Of a stretch of DNA of 64,000 bases, positions 45,926-54,907 are shown in pieces. Origin of the DNA: Ralstonia sp. NFACC01. GTDB taxonomy: Bacteria > Pseudomonadota > Gammaproteobacteria > Burkholderiales > Burkholderiaceae. The first letter of the stretch is position 1, and the number at the start of each line of letters is the position of its first letter. The notes beneath the pieces were generated by a model. The model saw nothing but the letters and a program-made list of their open reading frames with translations, did no database searches and had not been told where the DNA came from. The stretch lies in NCBI RefSeq assembly GCF_900115545.1, contig NZ_FOWV01000002.1:661135-725134 (forward strand). The letters run 5' to 3'. The position numbers and the translations under genes were made by a program.

Positions 45926-46691
45926 GCGCCATCCAACTGCCGGGCTGCTGGCTGGCCGCAAGGTGCTCGTGACGGGCGCTGCGCGCGGTCTCGGTCTGGC
46001 CTTTGCCAAGTCGATCGCCGAAGCGGGTGGCGCCGTTGCGCTGGCCGACATTCTTGGCGAGCGCGTTCAGGAAGAGGCCGCAGCGCTGCGTGCGGCAGGC
46101 TTTGATGCGCATGGCTTCGCGCTTGATCTTGGCGATCCGGCTTCCATTCAGGCATGCGCTGCTGCGGCTGCACAGGCACTGGGTGGGCTCGATGGGCTTG
46201 TCAACAACGCGGCCATCACGAACTCGGGCGGGCGCGACGCATCGTCAATCGACGTCGAGACCTGGGACCGTGTGATGAACGTCAACGTGCGGGGCACCTG
46301 GCTGATGACGACCGCCTGCCTGCCAGCGCTCAAGGCATCGGGCCGCGGCGCCATCGTCAATTTGTCGTCGGACACACCGCTGTGGGGCGCACCGAACCTG
46401 CTGGCTTATGTGGCCAGCAAGAGCGCTGTCATCGGCATGACCAAGTCTCTGGCGCGTGAATGCGGCGCTGACGGCATCACCGTCAACGCCATCGCGCCGG
46501 GCCTGACGCTGGTGGAAGCCACCGAATACGTGCCGGCGCACCGGCATGCGCTGTACCGCGACCAGCGCGCCATTTCGCGCGATCAGGTGCCCGACGACGT
46601 GTGCGGCGCCGTGCTGTTCGCGCTGTCCGACCTTTCCCGATTCGTGACAGGCCAGACGCTGGCCGTCAACGGCGGTTTTGTCATGCAGTAA
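45918..46691 (+). CDS. SDR-family dehydrogenase of the Rieske cluster
   Basis: The 257-residue SDR has cofactor loop TGAARGLGLAFA, Asp after strand 2 (LADILGE) suggesting NAD, NNAAITNSGG, catalytic Ser in NLSSDTPLW and Tyr/Lys in YVASKSA. It overlaps the Rieske gene by 8 bases (ATGCCTGA), so the two are translationally coupled. A natural role is oxidation of the Rieske product, for instance a cis-dihydrodiol or alcohol, but this is inferred. Confidence 0.92.
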   Translation: MPERHPTAGLLAGRKVLVTGAARGLGLAFAKSIAEAGGAVALADILGERVQEEAAALRAAGFDAHGFALDLGDPASIQACAAAAAQALGGLDGLVNNAAITNSGGRDASSIDVETWDRVMNVNVRGTWLMTTACLPALKASGRGAIVNLSSDTPLWGAPNLLAYVASKSAVIGMTKSLARECGADGITVNAIAPGLTLVEATEYVPAHRHALYRDQRAISRDQVPDDVCGAVLFALSDLSRFVTGQTLAVNGGFVMQ

Positions 46692-46723
46692 CGCATCCAC
46701 ACACCATTCAGAAGAGGTATTCA

Positions 46724-47260
46724 ATGAGCGATCTCTCCGAACAACAGCAAGTGCAACGCACGTGGGACCGCCCGGAAGGCGCGTCGTTTGAAGACTGGAT
46801 GAACAGCCGGGTCGCGCGTTTTTCCACCCGCCGCTATGACTGGGACGCCCTCAAGTTCCAAGCCGACTTCGACCCGAAATACCGCCGTGCGCAAATGCGT
46901 TACCTCGGCACGGGCGGCACGGGCGTGGCGGCTGACACCAACACGGTGCCGGCCGAGCACTTCACGTTTTCGACCATGGTCATTCCGGCTGGCCACGAAG
47001 GCCCGTCGCACCTGCACACCGATGTGGAAGAGGTGTTCTTCGTCATTCGCGGCAAGCTCAAGCTGGTGCTGGAGAAGGACGGCGAACGCTACGAAACCAT
47101 CCTGACCGATCGCGACCTCGTGTCGGTGCCGCCCGGCGTGTACCGCGAAGAAATCAACATCGGCGATGAAGACGCGCTGATGTGCGTGATGCTCGGCGCC
47201 AAGAAGCCGATCACGCCGACGTATCCGCCCGAGCACCCGCTCGCCAAGATCAAGCGTTGA
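46724..47260 (+). CDS. Cupin-domain protein of the Rieske cluster
   Basis: The 178-residue single-cupin protein has the metal motif GPSHLHTDVEEVFFVIRGKLK (His, His, Glu) and a second-motif PPGVYREEINIG region. A preceding N-terminal arm (RFSTRRYDWDALKFQADFDP) is family-specific. Such proteins can be small dioxygenases, isomerases or decarboxylases. AGAGG precedes the ATG. It is followed after 4 bases by the alpha/beta hydrolase. The reaction is not identified. Confidence 0.88.
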   Translation: MSDLSEQQQVQRTWDRPEGASFEDWMNSRVARFSTRRYDWDALKFQADFDPKYRRAQMRYLGTGGTGVAADTNTVPAEHFTFSTMVIPAGHEGPSHLHTDVEEVFFVIRGKLKLVLEKDGERYETILTDRDLVSVPPGVYREEINIGDEDALMCVMLGAKKPITPTYPPEHPLAKIKR

Positions 47261-47264
47261 TGCC

Positions 47265-48167
47265 ATGAGCGCGCAGGCTGTCATGTCTACCCATCCGTTC
47301 CGTGTTGCCGATGCGCTTGCCGCGCTCGGCGACGGGTTTGCCGAACATAGTGTTGCGATCAACGTGCGCGGTGATCGCATCGGCTATCGGCAATGGGGCG
47401 AGCGTGGGCCGGTGGTGGTGCTGTTGCACGGCATCAGCTCCAGCGCTGCGTCATGGCTGCCTTGCGCGCAGGTGCTTTCGCACAACATGCGCGTGCTGGC
47501 ATGGGATGCGCCGGGCTACGGCAATTCCACGCCGCTCGAACAGGCTGTACCGCGCGCCGCGGACTACGCGGTGCGGTTGGAGGCATGGCTGGCTGCGCTG
47601 CATGTGACGCCGGATGCGATCGTCGGCCACTCGCTGGGGGCGTTGATGGCATCGGCATATGTGGCCCATGCGCCAACGGCGATGCAGCCCAAGTGCCTGC
47701 TGCTTCTGAACCCTGCACAGGGCTACGGCCAGCCGGGGCAGGAAGACAAGTCGCTGGCCGTGCAAGCGCAGCGTCTTGCAACGCTGGACCAGCTCGGCAT
47801 CGACGGCATGGCGGAGTCGCGCCACGCGCACCTGTTGCGCCCGAATGCCACCGATGAAGAGCGTGCCTGGGTGCGCTGGAACATGAAGCGCCTCAACGAT
47901 GGCGGTTACCGCCAGGCAGTGGCGATGCTCAGCGGCGACGACATCAGCGCCTATCTGAGCAAGCGCCCCGCATCGACGCCGGCACAAGTCGCTTGCGGCG
48001 ATGTGGACGGCATCACGCCGCCGCAAGGCTGCGAAGCGCTGGCCAAGACGTTCGGTCTGCCATTTGCGCTTGTACCGTCTGCAGGGCATGCCTCCTATAT
48101 CGATGCGCCTGATGCTGTCGCAGGCTGGATCGAACAAGCCGTTCTCTCCCAATCTCAAAACGCCTAA
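47265..48167 (+). CDS. Alpha/beta hydrolase of the Rieske cluster
   Basis: The 300-residue protein has the oxyanion HGISSS motif, the nucleophile S123 in GHSLGA, an acid in CGDVDGITP and the His in SAGHASYIDAP. It resembles meta-cleavage-product and carboxylesterase-type hydrolases. With the extradiol-type dioxygenase in the same cluster it could split a ring-cleavage product, or hydrolyse an ester or amide substrate at the start of the pathway. It lies just after the cupin gene. Confidence 0.9.
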   Translation: MSAQAVMSTHPFRVADALAALGDGFAEHSVAINVRGDRIGYRQWGERGPVVVLLHGISSSAASWLPCAQVLSHNMRVLAWDAPGYGNSTPLEQAVPRAADYAVRLEAWLAALHVTPDAIVGHSLGALMASAYVAHAPTAMQPKCLLLLNPAQGYGQPGQEDKSLAVQAQRLATLDQLGIDGMAESRHAHLLRPNATDEERAWVRWNMKRLNDGGYRQAVAMLSGDDISAYLSKRPASTPAQVACGDVDGITPPQGCEALAKTFGLPFALVPSAGHASYIDAPDAVAGWIEQAVLSQSQNA

Positions 48168-48179
48168 GCGCCAAGACGT

Positions 48180-49007
48180 ATGAGCAACGACCTCATTTCA
48201 GAAGACGTGCAGGAAAAGTACATCGTGCCGGGCCTCGAACGCGGCCTGCGCCTCCTGTGCGAATTCAGCCACAAAGACCGCGTTCTGTCGGCGCCGGAGC
48301 TGGCACGCCGGCTGAAGGTGCCGCGTTCGACTGTATTCCGCCTGCTCACGACGCTCGAAGTGATGGGCTTCATCGAGCGCGTGGACGGCGGTCGCGATTT
48401 CCGTCTCGGCATGGCGGTGCTGCGCCTGGGCTTTGAGTATCTCGCCTCGCTGGAACTGACCGAGCTGGGCCGTCCGCTGCTCGATCGCTTGCGCGATGAC
48501 ATTCATTACCCATGCAACCTCGTCGTGCGCGATGGCCGCTCTATCGTTTATGTGGCGAAGTCGGTTGCTCCCACGCCGTTCACCAGCTCGGTAAATGTTG
48601 GCACGCGCCTGCCGGCACATGCCACGGTGCTGGGTCGTGTGCTGCTGGCTGACCTGTCGCTGGCGGAATTGCGCCAGCTTTATCCGGAGCCGCAGCTGGA
48701 GGTGTTCTCCGCCAACACGCCGCGCACGGTGGAAGAACTGTTCGAGATGGTCCAGCGCGACCGCGAACATGGCTACGTGCTGCAGGAAGGCTTCTTTGAA
48801 GCCAACATCTCGACGATTGCTGCGCCGGTGCTGGACCGCGCAGGCAAGGTGGTGGCAGCGCTCGGCACGACGATTCCGTCGCCGCGCATTGAGCCCGCAC
48901 AACTCGATCTGATGATCGACAAGGTGCGCGCTGCCGCCGGCGAGCTGTCTTACCTGCTGGACTACCGGCCCGCCAGCGGCAAGGTCGTCAACCTGTTCCG
49001 GGAATGA
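48180..49007 (+). CDS. IclR-family regulator of the Rieske cluster
   Basis: The 275-residue protein has a helix-turn-helix (LSAPELARRLKVPRSTVFRL) and an IclR effector domain (FTSSVNVGTRLPAHATVLGR). Unusually it is in the middle of the cluster, codirectional and coupled to the next SDR by an ATGA overlap, so it would be autoregulated with its targets. The palindromes at 44428 and 55934 are its predicted operators. Confidence 0.92.
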   Translation: MSNDLISEDVQEKYIVPGLERGLRLLCEFSHKDRVLSAPELARRLKVPRSTVFRLLTTLEVMGFIERVDGGRDFRLGMAVLRLGFEYLASLELTELGRPLLDRLRDDIHYPCNLVVRDGRSIVYVAKSVAPTPFTSSVNVGTRLPAHATVLGRVLLADLSLAELRQLYPEPQLEVFSANTPRTVEELFEMVQRDREHGYVLQEGFFEANISTIAAPVLDRAGKVVAALGTTIPSPRIEPAQLDLMIDKVRAAAGELSYLLDYRPASGKVVNLFRE

Positions 49008-49813
49008 CCATGCCGATGATCGACCTGACCGGCAAGACCGCCGTTGTGACCGGAGGCTCCTCCGGCATCGGCCTGGCCACCGTTGAACTGCTGCTGGAAG
49101 CCGGCGCCGCCGTGGCGCTGTGCGGCCGCAATGCCGAACGTCTCGCGCAAGCCGAACAAGGCCTGCGCAGCCGCTTCCCGAACGCTAGGCTGTTTGCCGC
49201 AACGTGCGACGTGCTCGACGCCGCGCAGATGGCAGCGTTTGCCGATGCGGTGGAGCAAGCGCTCGGCCCCGTCGACATGCTGGTCAACAACGCGGGCCAA
49301 GGCCGTGTCTCGACGTTTGCCGATACCGACGATGCCGCGTGGACGCAGGAGCTGCATCTCAAGTTCTTCTCCGTGATTCATCCCACGCGCGCTTTCATGC
49401 CGCAACTCGAGCGCTCGGCGCACGGCGCGATCGTCTGCGTGAATTCGCTGCTCGCGCAGCAGCCCGAGCCGCACATGGTGGCCACCTCTGCCGCGCGTGC
49501 GGGTGTGCTCAATCTTGTGCGTTCGATGGCAACCGAATTTGCACCGAAGGGCGTGCGCGTCAACGGCATCCTGATCGGCCTGGTGGAGTCCGGCCAATGG
49601 CGCCGCCGCTTCGAGGCTCGACCCGAAGAAGATCGCCATCTCGACTGGGCCGCGTGGACGCGCCGCTTGGCCGCACAAAAACATATTCCCCTTGGACGCC
49701 TGGGTCTGCCCGAAGAAGCAGCCCGCGCCATTCTGTTCCTTGCCTCGCCGTTGTCTTCGTACACCACGGGCAGCCACATCGATATCTCCGGAGGACACTC
49801 CCGTCATGCTTAA
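49004..49813 (+). CDS. SDR-fold protein lacking the catalytic Tyr and Lys
   Basis: The 269-residue protein has an intact cofactor loop (TGGSSGIGLATVELL), NNAGQGR and a Ser at 148 (VNSLLAQQ). Where YxxxK is expected it reads T161-S-A-A-R165, so both catalytic residues are replaced (VATSAARAG). Related proteins with the same change exist in Burkholderiales from memory. It may be an altered oxidoreductase or a binding protein. The start overlaps the IclR stop, and the stop overlaps the ThDP start by 8 bases. Confidence 0.88.
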   Translation: MTMPMIDLTGKTAVVTGGSSGIGLATVELLLEAGAAVALCGRNAERLAQAEQGLRSRFPNARLFAATCDVLDAAQMAAFADAVEQALGPVDMLVNNAGQGRVSTFADTDDAAWTQELHLKFFSVIHPTRAFMPQLERSAHGAIVCVNSLLAQQPEPHMVATSAARAGVLNLVRSMATEFAPKGVRVNGILIGLVESGQWRRRFEARPEEDRHLDWAAWTRRLAAQKHIPLGRLGLPEEAARAILFLASPLSSYTTGSHIDISGGHSRHA

Positions 49814-51533
49814 TAGACAACAACAGGAACAACGGCTGGTCACGGTGGGCCACGCGATTGCAGCCTTCCTGGAGGCTTGCGAGGTCAAGGCCGCCTTTGG
49901 CGTTATCTCGATCCACAACATGCCCATCCTCGATGCGATGGGCGAGCGCGGCAATATCCGCTTCGTCATGGCGCGCGGTGAAGCCGGCGGCGCCAACATG
50001 GCCGACGCTTATGCCCGTACCACAGGTGGCCTGGGCGTCTGCCTAACCAGCACCGGCACCGCGGCCGGCAACGCGGCGGGCGCAATGGTCGAAGCCCTGA
50101 CCGCCGGCACGCCGCTGCTGCACATCACGGGCCAGATCGAAACGCCGTACCTGGACCAGAGCCTTGCCTACATCCACGAAGCGCCGGATCAGCTCACGAT
50201 GCTCAAGGCCGTTTCCAAGGCGGCCTTCCGCGTGCGCAGTGCCGACACGGCCATCAGTACGATGAAGCTGGCCGTGCAGACCGCGCTGACTGCACCGGCT
50301 GGCCCGGTGAGCGTGGAGATCCCCATCGATATTCAAGCCGCGCTGATCCCGATGCCGGACGATCTGCGCCCGCTGCAGGTGCCGCAGCATGTGCCGTCGG
50401 CCCACGCGCTGGACGAACTCGCTGAGCGCCTGTCGCGCGCGCGCCGTCCGATGCTGTGGCTCGGAGGTGGTGCCCGCCACGCTGCGAAGCAGGTCAAGCG
50501 CCTGATGGATCTGGGCTTTGGCGTGGTCACCAGCACGCAGGGCCGCGGCATCGTGCCGGAGGATGATCCGCGTTCGCTGGGCGCCTTCAACCTGCACAAG
50601 CCGGTCGAAGCGTTCTATCAGACGTGCGATGCGATGGTCGTGGTCGGCTCGCGCCTGCGCGGCAACGAAACGCTTAAGTACGAACTGAAACTGCCGCGCC
50701 CGCTGTACCGCATTGATGCAGATGCATCAGCAGAAGGCCGTTGCTACGCCAGCGACTATTTCGTATGCGGCGATTCGGCCCTCGCGCTGGAGGGCCTGGC
50801 GGATCGGCTCGAAAAGAAGATGCAAATCGATGCGGCATTCGCCGGCGACCTGCGCGCCGCCCACGAGACGGCGGTGCACGGGCTGATCGATGGCCTCGGC
50901 CCGTACGCAAAGCTGGTGGATGCGTTGCAAGCCGCGGTGGGTCGTGAGTTCAACTGGGTGCGCGACGTGACGGTGTCGAACAGCACGTGGGGCAATCGTC
51001 AGCTGCGTATTTTTGATTCGCGTGCTGGCGTCCATGCGCTGGGTGGTGGCATCGGACAAGGTTTGGCGATGGGCATTGGCGCGGCCATCGGCTCGGCCGC
51101 CACCGGCTCGGGCAAGACCACGTTCTGCCTGGCCGGCGATGGCGGCTTCATCCTGAACCTTGGTGAATTGGCGACTGCGGTGCAGGAGCGCGCCAACCTC
51201 GTCATCGTGCTGATGAACGACAAGGGCTACGGCGTCATCAAGAACATTCAGGACGCGCAGTACGGCGGCCGCCGCCATTACGTGGATCTGCACACGCCGG
51301 ACTACACGGCGCTCGCGCAGTCGCTGCAACTGCGTCATCGCCGCGTCTCGGATCTGGCAGACGTGAGCAGCGCGCTGAAAGAAGCCACCAGCGGCGAAGG
51401 CCCGTTCCTGATGGAGATCGACATGCTTTCCATCGGCAGCTTCAAGACGATCTTTGCAGGCCCGCCGGTCAACCAGCAGGCCAAGGACGGCCAGGGCGAG
51501 CGCGCAGCCGAGCGCACGACGGTGGTGGCGTGA
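49806..51533 (+). CDS. Thiamine-diphosphate-dependent decarboxylase/synthase family enzyme
   Basis: The 575-residue protein has the three-domain layout of acetolactate synthase and benzoylformate decarboxylase. E59 in MARGEAGGANMADAYAR activates the cofactor, and GDG near 443 with N about 27 residues later (IVLMNDKGYG) binds Mg-ThDP. Decarboxylation of an aromatic 2-oxo acid to an aldehyde would suit the ALDH two genes on. True acetolactate synthase is less likely because no regulatory subunit is present. It overlaps the preceding SDR gene. Confidence 0.9.
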   Translation: MLNRQQQEQRLVTVGHAIAAFLEACEVKAAFGVISIHNMPILDAMGERGNIRFVMARGEAGGANMADAYARTTGGLGVCLTSTGTAAGNAAGAMVEALTAGTPLLHITGQIETPYLDQSLAYIHEAPDQLTMLKAVSKAAFRVRSADTAISTMKLAVQTALTAPAGPVSVEIPIDIQAALIPMPDDLRPLQVPQHVPSAHALDELAERLSRARRPMLWLGGGARHAAKQVKRLMDLGFGVVTSTQGRGIVPEDDPRSLGAFNLHKPVEAFYQTCDAMVVVGSRLRGNETLKYELKLPRPLYRIDADASAEGRCYASDYFVCGDSALALEGLADRLEKKMQIDAAFAGDLRAAHETAVHGLIDGLGPYAKLVDALQAAVGREFNWVRDVTVSNSTWGNRQLRIFDSRAGVHALGGGIGQGLAMGIGAAIGSAATGSGKTTFCLAGDGGFILNLGELATAVQERANLVIVLMNDKGYGVIKNIQDAQYGGRRHYVDLHTPDYTALAQSLQLRHRRVSDLADVSSALKEATSGEGPFLMEIDMLSIGSFKTIFAGPPVNQQAKDGQGERAAERTTVVA

Positions 51534-51565
51534 ACCTGCAACCGAGCCAATTGAAGGAGCCGGAC

Positions 51566-52369
51566 ATGCTGCATGTATCGATGGTCGGGTGCGGAGCGAT
51601 CGGGCGGGGCGTGCTGGAACTGCTCAAGAGCGATCCGGATGTGTGCTTTGACGCCGTGATCGTGCCCGAGCACGCGATGGACAAGGCGCGCGAGGCCATC
51701 GCCCCGTTCGCACCGAATGCGCGCGTCACGACGCATCTGTCGGCCGACGCGCATCCTGATCTGCTCGTCGAATGCGCTGGCCATGATGCGCTTGAAGAGC
51801 ATGTGTTGCCGGCGTTGGAGCAGGGCATTGATTGCCTGGTGGTATCGGTGGGTGCGTTGTCCGAACCTGGTGTAGCCGAACGGCTCGAGGCAGCGGCCCG
51901 GCGTGGCAACGCGCAAGTGCAGTTGCTGTCGGGCGCCATTGGCGCCATCGATGCACTGGCCGCTGCGCGTGTCGGGGGGCTGGATGCCGTGATCTACACC
52001 GGCCGCAAACCGCCGCGTGCCTGGAAGGACACGCCGGCCGAGCAGCAGTTCGACCTCGATGCGCTGCGCGAGCCGACCGTGATCTTCGAAGGCAACGCCC
52101 GTGAAGCTGCGCGTCTGTTCCCGAAAAACGCCAACGTGGCGGCCACGCTGTCGCTGGCGGGCCTCGGGCTTGAGCACACGCACGTCAAGCTGCTGGCCGA
52201 TCCAACGGTGGACGAGAACATCCATCACGTCGAAGCGCGCGGTGCCTTTGGCGGCTTCGAGCTGACGATGCGCGGCAAGCCGCTTGCGGCCAATCCCAAG
52301 ACTTCTGCGCTGACGGTGTTCAGCGTGGTGCGTGCGCTGGGCAACCGCGCGCACGCCGTTTCGATTTGA
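51566..52369 (+). CDS. Aspartate-dehydrogenase-like NAD(P)-dependent amino acid dehydrogenase
   Basis: The ATG at 51566 has AAGGAG seven bases upstream and gives 267 residues. GCGAIGRGVLELL is the nucleotide-binding loop, and LVECAGHDALEEHVLPALEQ plus VGALSEPG belong to the DUF108/aspartate dehydrogenase family. The C-terminal domain FPKNANVAATLSLAGLG is typical. Known members oxidise L-aspartate to iminoaspartate/oxaloacetate. In this cluster it could instead deaminate a substrate-derived amino acid before the ThDP step. An earlier GTG overlapping the ThDP stop is less likely. Confidence 0.88.
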   Translation: MLHVSMVGCGAIGRGVLELLKSDPDVCFDAVIVPEHAMDKAREAIAPFAPNARVTTHLSADAHPDLLVECAGHDALEEHVLPALEQGIDCLVVSVGALSEPGVAERLEAAARRGNAQVQLLSGAIGAIDALAAARVGGLDAVIYTGRKPPRAWKDTPAEQQFDLDALREPTVIFEGNAREAARLFPKNANVAATLSLAGLGLEHTHVKLLADPTVDENIHHVEARGAFGGFELTMRGKPLAANPKTSALTVFSVVRALGNRAHAVSI

Positions 52370-52385
52370 GCGAGGCCATTGCGCC

Positions 52386-53888
52386 ATGACTGTTTCCAAC
52401 CCGAACGCAACCGCAACGTCCGTGTTGCCCATCTGCATTGCCGGCGATTGGCGCCTCGGCACGGGCGAGCGCTATGCCACGCGCTACCCGGCCACGGGTG
52501 AAGTCGTTGCAGAACTCAATGCCGCCAGCGTCGCCGATGTGGAAGAGGCCGTGGCGGGCGCCTACCGCGCCTTCCTTTCCAGCGGCTGGGCGCAGCGCAA
52601 ACCGCACGAGCGCGCCGCCGTTCTGTATCGCGTGGCCGAGCTGATCCGCTCGCGCAGCGAGGCGCTGGCCCAACGCCAGCGCCTGGACAATGGCAAGCCG
52701 ATCAACGAAACGCGCGCCCTGGTGGCAAGCGCTGCGGCCACGTTCCAGTTCTTCGGTGCCGCATGCGAGACGCTGGAAGAGTCGCTCACGCCTGCGCGTG
52801 GTGATTGCCTGACGATGAGCGTGCATGAGCCCATGGGCGTGGTGGCGGCTATCACGCCATGGAATTCGCCAATTGCCAGCGAAGCGCAAAAGATGGCGCC
52901 CGCGCTGGCCGCAGGTAACGCCGTCGTCGTCAAGCCGGCCGAAGTCACGCCGCTGATGGCGCTGGAACTTGCCGCCATTTGCGAAGAGGCGGGCGTGCCC
53001 AAGGGCATGATCAGCGTGCTGCCGGGCAAGGGCTCTGTCATTGGCGATGCGATCACGAAGCATCCGCTGGTGCGTCGCGTGTCGTTCACGGGCGGCACGA
53101 ACACCGGCCGCCATATCGCGCACATTGCCGCCGACAAGATGATGCCGGTGTCGCTCGAACTCGGCGGAAAGTCGCCGACGATGGTGTTTGAGGATGCCGA
53201 CCTCGACCACGCGGTCAACGGGGTGCTGTACGGCATCTTCAGCTCGTCGGGCGAGTCGTGCATCGCAGGGTCGCGCTTGTTTGTGGCGCGTTCCTTGTAC
53301 GAGCCGTTCATGGATCGCCTGGCCGCTGCCGCAGCACGGCTGCGCGTCGGCAATCCGGCCGATGAATCCACGCAGATGGGCCCGCTGATCACCGATCGCC
53401 ACCGCGAGACGATTGAGTCGTACGTCGCGATGGGCGTGGAAGACGGTGGCCACCTGCGCACAGGCGGTTTGCGCCCGGCAATCGCCGGCTGCGAGTCGGG
53501 CTACTTCTATACGCCGACCATCATCGAAGGCCTCACCAACAGCGCACGCATTTGCCAGGAAGAGATCTTCGGCCCCGTGCTCGTTGCCATGCCGTTCGAC
53601 GATGAAGACGAACTGATCGAACAAGCCAACGACAGCGTGTACGCACTGGCCGCCGGCATCTGGACGCGCGACTACAAGCGCGCATGGCGCGTCGGCCGCG
53701 CGGTGCAGGCCGGCAACGTGTGGATCAACACATACAAGCAGTTCTCGATCTCGACGCCGTTTGGCGGCTGGCGCGACAGCGGCCTAGGCCGCGAGAAGGG
53801 CCGTCTCGGCATCCTGCAATACATGGAGCAAAAGAGCCTCTACTGGGGCTTGAACGAACAACCGCTGGCCTGGGCCAACGCCAACTGA
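52386..53888 (+). CDS. Aldehyde dehydrogenase
   Basis: The 500-residue NAD(P)-dependent enzyme has the catalytic E258 in LELGGKS and C292 in SGESCIAGSR, and the TPWNSPI and FTGGTNTGRHIA cofactor-binding motifs. It is of the betaine/benzaldehyde-like class. It follows the AspDH-like gene by 16 bases. With the ThDP enzyme it makes a deaminate-decarboxylate-oxidise sequence plausible. Confidence 0.95.
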   Translation: MTVSNPNATATSVLPICIAGDWRLGTGERYATRYPATGEVVAELNAASVADVEEAVAGAYRAFLSSGWAQRKPHERAAVLYRVAELIRSRSEALAQRQRLDNGKPINETRALVASAAATFQFFGAACETLEESLTPARGDCLTMSVHEPMGVVAAITPWNSPIASEAQKMAPALAAGNAVVVKPAEVTPLMALELAAICEEAGVPKGMISVLPGKGSVIGDAITKHPLVRRVSFTGGTNTGRHIAHIAADKMMPVSLELGGKSPTMVFEDADLDHAVNGVLYGIFSSSGESCIAGSRLFVARSLYEPFMDRLAAAAARLRVGNPADESTQMGPLITDRHRETIESYVAMGVEDGGHLRTGGLRPAIAGCESGYFYTPTIIEGLTNSARICQEEIFGPVLVAMPFDDEDELIEQANDSVYALAAGIWTRDYKRAWRVGRAVQAGNVWINTYKQFSISTPFGGWRDSGLGREKGRLGILQYMEQKSLYWGLNEQPLAWANAN

Positions 53889-53923
53889 AGCCGAAGCAAC
53901 CGCCTGGACCACAGGAGATGAAG

Positions 53924-54886
53924 ATGAACACGATTCGAGGCATCGACGAAATTGTCTACGGTGCCGACGACCTCGGTGCCTGCAAGCAGTTCTTCCTGGA
54001 TTGGGGCCTCGCCCTGCAATCGGAAGACGCCAGCGGCCTGCTGTTCGAAACGCTCAACGGCTGCCGAGTGCGCGTCAAGCGCAGCGACGATGCCACGCTG
54101 CCGCCGGCCATGGAAGCCGGCCCGACGCTGCGCGAGGTGATCTGGGGCACCGATTCGCAGGCTGTGCTCGATCGCCTCGTCGACACGCTGGCTGACCAGC
54201 CCGGCTATGTGCATGCCGACGGCCGCGTTGGTTGCACCGACCCGAACGGCTTGGCAGTGCGTGTGCAACTGACCACCAAGCGCGATGTCGACGTGCAATG
54301 CGCTGCCATGAACACGTGGACGGACAAACCGCGCCGCAACCAACCGAGCCCGATCTACGAGCGTGCTACGCCCATCGAAGTCGGCCACGTGGTCTTCTTC
54401 GTCAAGGACGTGGTGGCCACGGAGCGCTTCTATGTCGACAAGCTCGGCTTTGTGCCGTCCGACCACTACCCGGGTCGCGGGGCGTTCCTGCGCTGCGAGC
54501 CCGAAGGCGGCCATCACGACCTGTTCCTGCTGCAGACGCCGCAGGCAAAGAGCGGGCTCAACCACGTGGCTTTCACCGTGCGCGACATCCATGAAGTGTT
54601 CGGTGGCGGCATGCATGTGTCGCGCTGTGGGTGGGATACGCAGCTGGGCCCGGGCCGTCACCCGATTTCGTCGGCGTACTTCTGGTACTTCAAAAACCCG
54701 GCGGGCGGCCTGATCGAGTACTACGCCGATGAAGACCAGCTCGACGCCGACTGGCAGCCGCGCGATTTCGAGCCCGGCCCGACCGTGTTCGCCGAATGGG
54801 CCATCGACGGCGGCATTGACGGCAACACACGCCGGCAGAAGAACGTCGCCGGCCCCGAAGGCAAGTTCCTGACGGAAAAGCGCTGA
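53924..54886 (+). CDS. Two-domain VOC extradiol-type dioxygenase
   Basis: The 320-residue protein has two glyoxalase/VOC domains. The second carries a complete 2-His-1-carboxylate iron site: H155 (GHVVFFVKD), H214 (NHVAFTVRD) and E265 (GLIEYYADE). This matches type-I extradiol ring-cleavage dioxygenases such as 2,3-dihydroxybiphenyl dioxygenase. AGGAG sits 6 bases before the ATG. In the cluster it is the best candidate for ring opening of a catechol-type intermediate made by the Rieske enzyme. Confidence 0.9.
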   Translation: MNTIRGIDEIVYGADDLGACKQFFLDWGLALQSEDASGLLFETLNGCRVRVKRSDDATLPPAMEAGPTLREVIWGTDSQAVLDRLVDTLADQPGYVHADGRVGCTDPNGLAVRVQLTTKRDVDVQCAAMNTWTDKPRRNQPSPIYERATPIEVGHVVFFVKDVVATERFYVDKLGFVPSDHYPGRGAFLRCEPEGGHHDLFLLQTPQAKSGLNHVAFTVRDIHEVFGGGMHVSRCGWDTQLGPGRHPISSAYFWYFKNPAGGLIEYYADEDQLDADWQPRDFEPGPTVFAEWAIDGGIDGNTRRQKNVAGPEGKFLTEKR

Positions 54887-54907
54887 AACGTTGCAGAGAG
54901 ACGTGCT

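Noticed and set aside
44180..46051. N-terminal extension of the 43643 gene (open frame to 46051)
   Set aside because: It overlaps the Rieske and SDR genes in antisense and has low-complexity shadow composition; the ATG at 44179 gives a sensible protein.
49806..51533. Annotation as acetolactate synthase for branched-chain amino acid synthesis
   Set aside because: No regulatory subunit or ilvC is adjacent, and the neighbours are catabolic.
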